Source of the DNA: Chrysomallon squamiferum
Lineage: Eukaryota > Mollusca > Gastropoda > Neomphalida > Peltospiridae
Reading direction: 5' to 3'
Assembly: GCA_012295275.1 (NCBI GenBank)
Contig: CM022679.1
Coordinates: forward strand, 7,291,669 to 7,347,168
DNA: 55,500 nt
Position 1 is the stretch's first letter; each line of letters begins with the position of its first letter. A program made the translations under genes and the position numbers. Positions 50,201 through 55,500 of the stretch are shown piece after piece. The notes beneath the pieces were generated by a model. It searched no databases. It was not told the origin of the DNA and saw only the letters and a list, made by a program, of their open reading frames with translations.

Positions 50201-51495
50201 GTCAGATTCAGCAAGGCCAGCAACCTTTGATACCACAGGGACAACAGCAGCAAGTCGTACCACAGGGACAACAGCAGCATGTTGTACCACAGGGACAGCA
50301 GCAGCAAGTTGTACCACAGGGACAACAGCAGCAGGTCGTACCACAGGGACAACAGCAGCAAGTTGTACCACAGGGACAACAGCAGCAGGTCATACCACAG
50401 GGACAACAGCAGCAGGTCATACCACAGGGTCAACAGCAGCAGGTCGTACCACAGGGTCAACAGCAGCAGGTCATACCACAGGATCAACAGCAGCAGGTCG
50501 TACCACAGGGACAACAGCAGCAAGTCTTTCAACATGGACAACAGCAGCAAGTTGTACAACAGGGACAACAGCAGCAAGTTATACCACAGGGACAACGGCA
50601 GCAAATTGTACCACAGGGACAACAGCAGCAAATTGTACTGCAGGGACAACAGCAGCAAGTTGCACAACAGGGACAACAACAAGCTGTGGCTCAAGGACAA
50701 CCATTGCATCAAGGTCAAAAACAACAACAACAGCCTATTCCTCTTAGAAATCTGCAGGAAGTCTTCCCTCAGGGACAGGCTCAACAGCTGCAAGGTCAGC
50801 AGCCAGCTGTTGTGTTACAACATCAGGGACAAGGACAACAGAGTCATGGACTAAAAGAAGCTATTCCTCATGGTCAAGTTAAGCAACAGGCTATTCCAAA
50901 ACAACAACAGCCAGTAGAACAAGTAGGACATCTAGAAAAATTGATTCAGGAACAAGGGAAGGTACAAGCAGTTAATGATCAGAATGCTGCAGGAGGGAAC
51001 AATAAGCAGCAGGCAGCTCAAGAACCTGTAGCTGTTCATTTCAAGAAGCCTCTAGAAGATCCTCAACTGGCAGCTGATTCCCTTTTGAATAGAGAAAAAC
51101 GAGATGTTGATGATGTTCTTAAGACCTTGGATCTCAATTCTGATGTCAAGTTTGTTCAGAACAGTGAAAACAAGATCCTCAGCAGAAAAAAAAGGAGTAC
51201 AGATCATAACAAAGAACAGAACATGGAGGATCGTGTACAACCAAAAGAGATCAGCATGAAGCCAAATAAAGTATTGAATGATCAAAATACTGGTAAACCT
51301 GCAGAAATCCAAAATGTGAAGGAAAGTGGTGATGACAAGAAAATAAAGAGTGAGATCAAGAGGAAAGTGAAAGGTTCTGATACAGTGAATATGTTATCTA
51401 ATGAGAAACTTAATTATGAACTGGGTCTTGAGAAAAAACTGATTGATAATGTAAAACATAGACTAACAGTGTTTCAGATGTCGAAACGCAGATAA
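41943..51495 (+). CDS. SLC38A10: SLC38A10, SNAT-family neutral amino acid transporter with long C-terminal tail
   Basis: Fourteen plus-strand coding exons: 41943-42035, 42642-42759, 43193-43238, 43590-43683, 44274(or 44285)-44416, 44598-44719, 45382-45484, 46140-46322, 46706-46823, 47850-47968, 48498-48657, 49155-49219, 49488-49832, 50050-51495, about 1,050 residues (human about 1,119). It opens with [20 protein letters not shown], the SLC38 TM1 signature, and multiple membrane segments continue to about residue 400. The tail holds a Lys/Glu-rich region, a coiled coil (LLADLVQQQKEVIKQQKELL) like one in the human tail, a Gln-rich 9-residue repeat array (about 633-776) and basic cleavage-like sites. 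The family moves glutamine and related amino acids; human SLC38A10 is reported in ER/Golgi membranes. The start ATG has good context (ACCATGA). All exon joins are in phase except the one entering 44274. Confidence 0.95.
42642..42759 (+). CDS. SLC38A10: SLC38A10 coding exon 2 (TM2)
   Basis: 118 nt. It encodes CGIILGVILLLFSTWLTLVS then a basic loop SRRRSYEF. The human counterpart has CGIVLGALLL and SKRRTY at the same places. It ends in phase 1. Confidence 0.94.
43193..43238 (+). CDS. SLC38A10: SLC38A10 coding exon 3
   Basis: Only 46 nt: AYHLFGPAGKFIVEVG. The acceptor is TTTCAG and the donor GG|GTATGT. It joins in phase to both neighbours. Confidence 0.92.
43477..43561. repeat. (CT)n-(CA)n compound microsatellite
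   Basis: About 24 CT units followed by about 17 CA units, ending 28 bp before SLC38A10 exon 4. Its pyrimidine strand is the sense strand of the gene. Confidence 0.95.
43590..43683 (+). CDS. SLC38A10: SLC38A10 coding exon 4 (TM3)
   Basis: 94 nt: MIGLQIGTLIAQIVIVGDLG then a segment ending VFGLE (human ...VVIGDLG...LFGFQ). The donor is GAG|GTATGT, phase 0. A long CT/CA microsatellite ends 28 bp upstream of the exon. Confidence 0.94.
44048..44062 (+). CDS. SLC38A10: Possible 15-nt microexon of SLC38A10
   Basis: A long T-rich tract and TTCTTCAG are followed by 15 nt (ACTAGTTATACCTCA) and a perfect donor GTAAGT. Included, it would add TSYTS after FGLE. An internal CTAG gives a 10-nt version (44053-44062) that would correct the phase of the next exon. 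Splice-site strength is the only evidence. Confidence 0.3.
44142..44202. repeat. (TAA)n microsatellite
   Basis: About 20 TAA units in the intron before SLC38A10 exon 5. On the opposite strand it makes a false poly-leucine frame. Confidence 0.95.
44274..44416 (+). CDS. SLC38A10: SLC38A10 coding exon 5 (TM4-TM5), phase conflict at its 5' end
   Basis: The homologous frame reads HIKFLRTWLIIGLCLFVGLP then DLRTVSHASTICMCFYAVFV, ending in phase 0 at donor TAT|GTAAGT. Entry at the strong acceptor (CAG 44271-44273) from the phase-0 exon 4 gives the wrong frame and an early stop. The frame is kept if AG at 44283-44284 is the acceptor, if a 10-nt microexon is included, or if one T is missing from the assembly at 44285-44287. 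Confidence 0.88.
44598..44719 (+). CDS. SLC38A10: SLC38A10 coding exon 6
   Basis: 122 nt: LWSGNWYPKVEFWNPAGVFQ then TLPIFALSFGCQ, equivalent to human ...CIPIFGMSFACQ. The donor is AC|GTAAGT, phase 2. Confidence 0.94.
45382..45484 (+). CDS. SLC38A10: SLC38A10 coding exon 7
   Basis: 103 nt: LFLVYDALPEPSLKTINSII, equivalent to the human VLPTYDSLDEPSVKTMSSIF segment. It ends before donor GTAGGT in phase 0. Confidence 0.92.
46052..46072. repeat. (AAGT)n array
   Basis: Five AAGT units (five GTAAGT donor look-alikes in a row) about 70 bp upstream of the SLC38A10 exon 8 acceptor. Confidence 0.85.
46140..46322 (+). CDS. SLC38A10: SLC38A10 coding exon 8
   Basis: 183 nt, phase 0-0: VGFFGYIAFYGDDITGDIIS then FPSTFTADVMKLCFVFSIVI and FPCRSSLFTLLFPQ. 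VGFFGY and the PCR motif are typical for the family. The acceptor is preceded by (AAGT)n repeats. Confidence 0.95.
46706..46823 (+). CDS. SLC38A10: SLC38A10 coding exon 9
   Basis: 118 nt: a polar loop (KPKTHEDFELDNRIPELPFK) then TM segment LAIICGSMIVGILVPN (human SVVFGTMVGGILIPN). It ends in phase 1. Confidence 0.94.
47850..47968 (+). CDS. SLC38A10: SLC38A10 coding exon 10
   Basis: 119 nt: VEFILGMNGATVGTLICYIF then PALFFMRVMTAKTEGRF. Human has [23 protein letters not shown] at this place. The donor is CAG|GTAGGT. Confidence 0.95.
48498..48657 (+). CDS. SLC38A10: SLC38A10 coding exon 11 (last TM)
   Basis: 160 nt: the final membrane segment LVMFFGVSILLLSTFTTLYT, then the hydrophilic start of the tail. 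It ends in phase 1 at CCAG|GTTTGT. Confidence 0.92.
49155..49219 (+). CDS. SLC38A10: SLC38A10 coding exon 12
   Basis: 65 nt: ETRDEKRMEPPIPKPPDDTL, a short Pro-rich hydrophilic tail segment. The phase fits both neighbours. Confidence 0.88.
49488..49832 (+). CDS. SLC38A10: SLC38A10 coding exon 13 (charged region and coiled coil)
   Basis: 345 nt, phase 0-0. Nearly half the residues are Lys, Glu or Asp. It ends with LLADLVQQQKEVIKQQKELL, a heptad-like helix resembling LLQVIKEQQVQQKRLLDQQE of the human tail; this supports orthology beyond the membrane domain. The donor is GAG|GTTAGC. Confidence 0.93.
50050..51495 (+). CDS. SLC38A10: SLC38A10 last coding exon (Gln-rich repeats, basic sites)
   Basis: 1,446 nt from acceptor TTCACAG to TAA at 51493-51495. 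It encodes 481 residues: a Gly/Gln-rich lead-in, 16 nine-residue repeats (50236-50667), a further GQ-rich stretch to about 51020, then a charged region with REKR|D (51091-51102) and RKKR|S (51184-51195), ending SKRR. No membrane segment is visible. The frame stays open across the whole array, and one-base shifts within the repeats are absent, which suggests coding constraint. Confidence 0.93.
   Translation, partial: SQQPGLINNAHPDVIHGQVGENPLNQGQLAQQVLGQGHEQIFIQGQGQVHGQIQQGQQPLIPQGQQQQVVPQGQQQHVVPQGQQQQVVPQGQQQQVVPQGQQQQVVPQGQQQQVIPQGQQQQVIPQGQQQQVVPQGQQQQVIPQDQQQQVVPQGQQQQVFQHGQQQQVVQQGQQQQVIPQGQRQQIVPQGQQQQIVLQGQQQQVAQQGQQQAVAQGQPLHQGQKQQQQPIPLRNLQEVFPQGQAQQLQGQQPAVVLQHQGQGQQSHGLKEAIPHGQVKQQAIPKQQQPVEQVGHLEKLIQEQGKVQAVNDQNAAGGNNKQQAAQEPVAVHFKKPLEDPQLAADSLLNREKRDVDDVLKTLDLNSDVKFVQNSENKILSRKKRSTDHNKEQNMEDRVQPKEISMKPNKVLNDQNTGKPAEIQNVKESGDDKKIKSEIKRKVKGSDTVNMLSNEKLNYELGLEKKLIDNVKHRLTVFQMSKRR
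50236..50667 (+). repeat. SLC38A10: Exonic minisatellite: 16 units of 27 bp
   Basis: Each unit encodes a variant of QGQQQQVVP. All 16 units are exactly 27 bp. Variants include QQQHVVP, VIP, a D for G and a terminal VFQ/VVQ/VAQ. Later units diverge more than earlier ones, so the first half looks recently amplified. Confidence 0.97.
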
Positions 51496-53080
51496 CGATG
51501 AATGTATAGCAGTACTCCTGAAAAAACCCCAATGATTTAGTTTGAAGAAGATACTATAAATTTGATGTTTTGTAATATTCATTTAAGAGTGTGGCTTTCA
51601 GATCTAAAATTCTGTGATAAAATATGGGCAAAATCTAGTGTGAGAAACTAAATTTCTGATTTGGTTTAATCATGCTCCCTCAGAAAAATAATTACAAAAG
51701 AAAAAAAAAAAAGAAAGAAAAGACATTAACTTCCAAAACCACCCTTTAGTGGTTTAAAAAGTTGACATAATCTTAAATTTTGTATAAATTATGTTATAAA
51801 AATTAACTATAAGTAATTAATCAGTGTGTGAAATAATAAAAATATATCCATATTCAATTACATAATCTTTAATATGGTGTAACATCGTTTAGATAATATG
51901 TTACAAAGAAAAAAATGTTTTTGACTAAATCATCCAGTACTTTAAATTCAGATACATCTTCATTTCTTATAACAATGTGATGATTTTTTCTCATTTGTGA
52001 TTTATTTCATTTTCATTTTTTTTTTTTTTCTGGTTTTGAAAAAAAATAAAATAAAAAATAAAAGAATGTGGTATCAGTGGTCTTGGTGTATGGAAAGTTT
52101 ATTTTTCGCACAATTATGAATGAGAAAAAGTAAAAATGAGCATGTATCAATTGTAAGAAAGTAATTTTTGTTTTACAAAAGATATCTTACAATAATTATT
52201 GCACAGACTTTTTCTGCATGGTGCTTGGGGATTTTGTTATAAACATATAGTATGTACAGTATAAGATCACATATTTTGATTTCTAAAAAAAATTCTAATA
52301 TGTAATAAAATAACAATAAGTTAGGCAATTAATTTAGGTAACATTTTTTTTTAAAGTTTTGTTGTGATGTATTTAAGAAGTTAAACTTAAAGTGCTTGAG
52401 AACAATCAGATTTCTCATTTTATTTGATGTGATACACAAGGTGTATACAGAAAACATTGATTTAGTATTTACATCAGTAAGTCTGTGGCATTTCACATTA
52501 ATTTTCATTTTTCTCTTTATCCATCATTTAATTTATAAAATATCACACATCAAAATACATCATTTTTTCTTCATCAGTTTGCACATTCCATGTTAATCCT
52601 TTTTTTGTTCTAAAGAGTTGTCAGTTTCACTTCATTTAGAGTGCTGTAACAATCACTTAAGAATTTGTAATGTACATACTACATATATTGTACTTGAATC
52701 ATACGTTTATTATTATTTCCAGAAAGTAATCTTCATTTTGGAACAATTTATGGCATGCAGCAAATGCTGGATTAAAATATGTGGTGATAATGTTCAATGG
52801 GAGGGACCAAATATAATATTTGAAAATATTGTGAAAAATTTGGTATTAAATATAAATTAATTTGGTTTCATAAATTTACATTTTCATTATGCAGTTATCT
52901 TGGGACTTAGGTTACATTCTGAATGAACTGATAGGTTTTGTATTTTCTGTTGGAACTTGTGTGTCTAGTGTTGTAAATTGCTGCACATTTTGATTGCCTG
53001 TTGTGTTCATCATTGTAAATATTTGTAAAAGAGCACCCTGAAATTTTATAAAATAAAATATTGCACAAATCAAAGACTTT
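51496..53080 (+). other. SLC38A10: SLC38A10 3' UTR (inferred end)
   Basis: AT-rich sequence after the stop, without coding exons. An AATAAA at 53052-53057, after a less repetitive stretch, is a good candidate for the polyadenylation signal. Earlier A/T-rich matches near 52,040 are alternatives. Confidence 0.4.
53052..53057 (+). terminator. SLC38A10: Candidate polyadenylation signal of SLC38A10
   Basis: AATAAA within TAAAATAAAATATTGCAC, 1.56 kb after the stop codon and about 0.8 kb from the convergent ATP5MF stop. Confidence 0.4.
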
Positions 53081-53617
53081 TGTTATGAATTGTATCAGAT
53101 TTGAATAACTTGTATCACCAATACCTTTATCATTTGATTTGGTATTTAACTATTGGTCTATTTTATAGTATGTTCTATTGATTTGTCTGCTCATTATGAT
53201 GGTTGAAAGTGAAGATATATTTTACTTAATTGGTAGGTCTACCCCAAACTTTTGACACAAATCATATAATGAGCAAGTGAACACTCAACATTTACATGTG
53301 GAAGGTAGGTTTATTATAGTTGATTTTATGTTTCTTAAGTTAGCAGTATGTTCAAAATAATTGAGAACTTTATTATATTTGTCTACAAACCTTGCCAGTT
53401 TCTCCATGTCAAATGTTTTAGAAGGGTTGTAAAATTACAACTGTGTTGTCACATGCAGCAAGTATTTCAATTACATTACAGAATTTAAATCATCCTTTAT
53501 CAATGATCATCACCAGTGTATCAACGTAACTACTGTTCACAGTTTATATAGTTCAAGTAAATGAAAGTCATTATGTGAACTTGATGATGTCTCTCATTGT
53601 TAATGTATAAAACAAAA

Positions 53618-53837
53618 TTTATTTAAATGTTTTAGAACCAGCATTTCATTTCAGTTGCAAATTAATAACTCAAACAAAATAGTAATCAATTTAACTATTA
53701 TTTAATACACTGATTTACAAAATATGTATTGAGAAACAGTACTATAATGTTATTCAAAAAGTCATTTTGTCAAAATATTTTTTTCTTTTCCAAATTTCTA
53801 GTTCACAGCAAATTCTAGTGTTGTTACTTGTTATTCA
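53618..53837 (-). other. ATP5MF: ATP5MF 3' UTR with candidate AATAAA
   Basis: On the minus strand AATAAA occurs at 53623-53618, about 215 bases after the stop. This would leave roughly 0.5 kb between the two convergent transcript ends. Confidence 0.35.
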
Positions 53838-53866
53838 TCAGTGGTACTTGGCATGGCGATGATAAG
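53838..53866 (-). CDS. ATP5MF: ATP5MF terminal exon
   Basis: 29 coding nt after acceptor TTTCAG: TYHRHAKYH and TGA. The short basic end finishing in KYH is the family's conserved C-terminus. Confidence 0.92.
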
Positions 53867-54546
53867 CTGAAACAAATTTTTAAAAAGTTTTTAAATGTGG
53901 AAGTAACAGTCTTCAACCATACATTTTTTATTATGTCAATTAAACTTACAGGCATATTATGATATATTAAAACACAAATTAAAAATAACTCATGGTATTA
54001 ACTTTAAAAAAAATGTATATATGAAAAATGAAGTCATATGGCAGTAAATATATTTGCTTGAAATCAGTTCTTTGAAAATAATGTATAGTTGAAAAATTTA
54101 AGTGACTGAGTTGAATGGTTTACTTACTGTGTGCTTTATACGTGAGGAAGTAGAAACCAATAGACATGCAGACGCAGAACTGGGCAATTGGTGCTACAGA
54201 CATTTTCTTCACTATTAGATATTTTTCTGCCCATCGCCAGCCAGCTAAAAAGCAATGAAGTTTAGAAACAAATGGAGCAATGATAATTTATTTAAAAAGC
54301 CCTGGAAAAACTATTAACAAAACTAAGTATGGCAAAACAAATATATGAAAATAACTCATGATGGCATCATTTCCATGCTTTTAAATAAATATACATATAT
54401 TTTAAATATATACAATTTTGAATGAATGAAAAGTGAAATAAACTTACATCTGGATACAGCCTGAACCATTGCCCGAGGGGTAAAGTTTCTGCGGCTTATC
54501 CAAGAACCAACCTCTCCCAGTTTAACATCTCCAAGTGGAATATCCC
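53838..54546 (-). CDS. ATP5MF: ATP synthase subunit f, mitochondrial; last 3 coding exons
   Basis: Minus-strand exons 54546-54448, 54244-54128 and 53866-53838 join in phase and give about 80 residues ending in TGA. Visible parts: DIPLGDVKLGEVGSWISRRN then FTPRAMVQAVSR; GWRWAEKYLIVKK; a single membrane helix, APIAQFCVCMSIGFYFLTYK; and the C-terminus YHRHAKYH. Human subunit f (94 residues) has VKLGELPSWILMRDFSPSGI, NKYINVKKG and the end ERLRKYH. The family is a small one-helix subunit of the Fo part in the inner mitochondrial membrane. The first coding exon, which must end in phase 1, was not found between 54548 and 55500; it may lie to the right. The gene converges on SLC38A10. Confidence 0.93.
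54128..54244 (-). CDS. ATP5MF: ATP5MF exon with membrane helix
   Basis: 117 nt from acceptor TTTTTAG to donor A|GTAAGT. It encodes SGWRWAEKYLIVKKMSVAP and the membrane helix. Confidence 0.92.
54448..54546 (-). CDS. ATP5MF: ATP5MF exon with KLGE motif
   Basis: 99 nt from acceptor GATTTAG to donor AGAT|GTAAGT. It encodes DIPLGDVKLGEVGSWISRRN and continues to VSR. The frame is also open upstream of the acceptor, but that intronic part does not look like family sequence. Confidence 0.92.
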
Positions 54547-54548
54547 CT

Positions 54549-55500
54549 AAATCAAAGAAGACAAAAACTGTGTGAACTGGTGGAACGTTGAGTTTATCAA
54601 GAATCAACTTGGATTTAAATAAAAATATAAGTAAACATATTATCTTTGAATGAAATTTATGGCAGATTTAGCATTTAATTGTGAAAAGCTTCCCTATATT
54701 TGTAAACATAAATTATTGTGGTTGTTAATTCTTCTTTGCCATAAACTGAGACAGGAACTGCAGTTAAGTTTCTGTTGTCTGACATATAAGCGAATCTCCA
54801 AGTAACTGAGACATGCAAGATACCTCACCATGTCATGGAATGGATCATGAGGTAGTTATGTGCATATACCTACTACCAACTATCTCTCAGCATTTCAGAT
54901 ACAAACAGGATTATTTTTTATCCTACTGCTCTCTTCTGATGCCTGAATCATCATACTCACAGCAAAAGGTCACCTGATTTTTGTAACTTGTAATTACTTT
55001 CCGTGAAGTTGAAGGGAGTTCTCTCATTCAAATTTCTGTTTCAACATTATTTTTACATATTTTCCAAAATAACAAATATTAGGACATAATAAACATATTC
55101 TGCTTCATCTCTGTATTTATTTCTATGATAAACAAAAGAGAACAAAAAGACAAGTTTACCATTTCAAAATTGTCAATAAGACATAAGCAAATTAATGCTA
55201 ACAAATTTTATTAATTAATTGGTAAAAAATAAAAAATGAATGTCACTGTTAGCAAAATGCTTTGAAATGTGAAGACCTCTGCAACTCATCAATACTAATT
55301 TAACTGCTATGGAGATTTTAAGAAATAAGTAACTAAGGTGTAAGGTACATCTGAACTAATCAGTGCAATTAAATAACTGAAATTCCAGGCTTAAAAATAG
55401 CACTAGAAGTAGAACTCATCAAAAGCTTTAGTGTGATGTATGATAATTAATACACATATAATATACTGATTTGAAACTGTATCAGTATATAAGATATTCA
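54549..55500 (-). other. Upstream part of ATP5MF, no exon recognised
   Basis: AT-rich sequence without a recognisable mitochondrial-protein N-terminus. It is probably intron 1 of ATP5MF running off the right edge. Confidence 0.4.

Noticed and set aside
50149-50793. Long minus-strand frame and other open frames over the SLC38A10 repeat array (including 50208-50420 minus and 50279-50854 plus)
   Set aside because: The 27-bp unit is a multiple of three, so any frame without a stop in one unit stays open across the array. They are shadows of the real exon.
54547-54607. Upstream extension of the ATP5MF frame to an ATG at 54607
   Set aside because: A strong pyrimidine-tract acceptor at 54548-54547 interrupts it, and the extension does not resemble subunit f N-termini.
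1-55500. CRISPR arrays, operons, phage or plasmid features
   Set aside because: There are no regularly spaced repeats with unique spacers and no bacterial gene structure. The window is eukaryotic.

Overview
The window is nuclear DNA of an invertebrate animal. Genes are split by many GT-AG introns, the sequence is very AT-rich, CpG is depleted outside one block, and microsatellites and long homopolymers are abundant. Protein character fits a lophotrochozoan, most likely a mollusc, but I cannot fix the species. Prokaryotic features (operons, RBSs, CRISPR) are absent. No intact transposon ORF or tRNA/rRNA gene was found.

Three protein genes can be reconstructed exon by exon. (1) Minus strand, 217-11184: FOXRED2/ERFAD, an ER-lumen flavoprotein of ER-associated degradation. 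Eight coding exons join in phase (about 534 codons); the C-terminal part lies beyond the left edge. The ATG exon has a 5' splice acceptor, so at least one upstream non-coding exon exists. (2) Plus strand, 41943-51495: SLC38A10, a SNAT-family neutral amino acid transporter with a very long C-terminal tail. Fourteen coding exons give about 1,050 residues; 13 of the 14 join cleanly. The junction into the exon at 44274 has a phase conflict, and a possible 15-nt microexon lies in that intron. The last exon carries 16 perfect-length 27-bp tandem repeats (consensus unit QGQQQQVVP) and two furin-like sites. (3) Minus strand, 53838-54546: ATP5MF, mitochondrial ATP synthase subunit f. Its last three coding exons are present; the N-terminal exon was not found.

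Layout. 1-11.2 kb holds the FOXRED2 exons with large introns. 11.2-37.4 kb is gene-poor, with microsatellites, foldback hairpins, a 37-bp minisatellite and old duplications; it is probably a giant 5' intron of FOXRED2. 37.3-39.8 kb is CpG-rich with an ETS-type site and good donor sites on both strands. This looks like a divergent promoter serving FOXRED2 (leftward) and SLC38A10 (rightward). 39-41.9 kb is probably SLC38A10 intron 1. 41.9-53.1 kb is SLC38A10 with its 3' UTR, converging tail-to-tail on ATP5MF at 53.6-54.5 kb.

I see no shared pathway among the three genes, although FOXRED2 and SLC38A10 may share a promoter region. I found no clearly new multi-gene system. The most notable signals are the minisatellite-encoded, possibly furin-cleavable SLC38A10 tail, its microexon/phase anomaly, the divergent promoter with a roughly 26-kb leader intron, and three hairpin-forming inverted repeats that would lie inside that intron.
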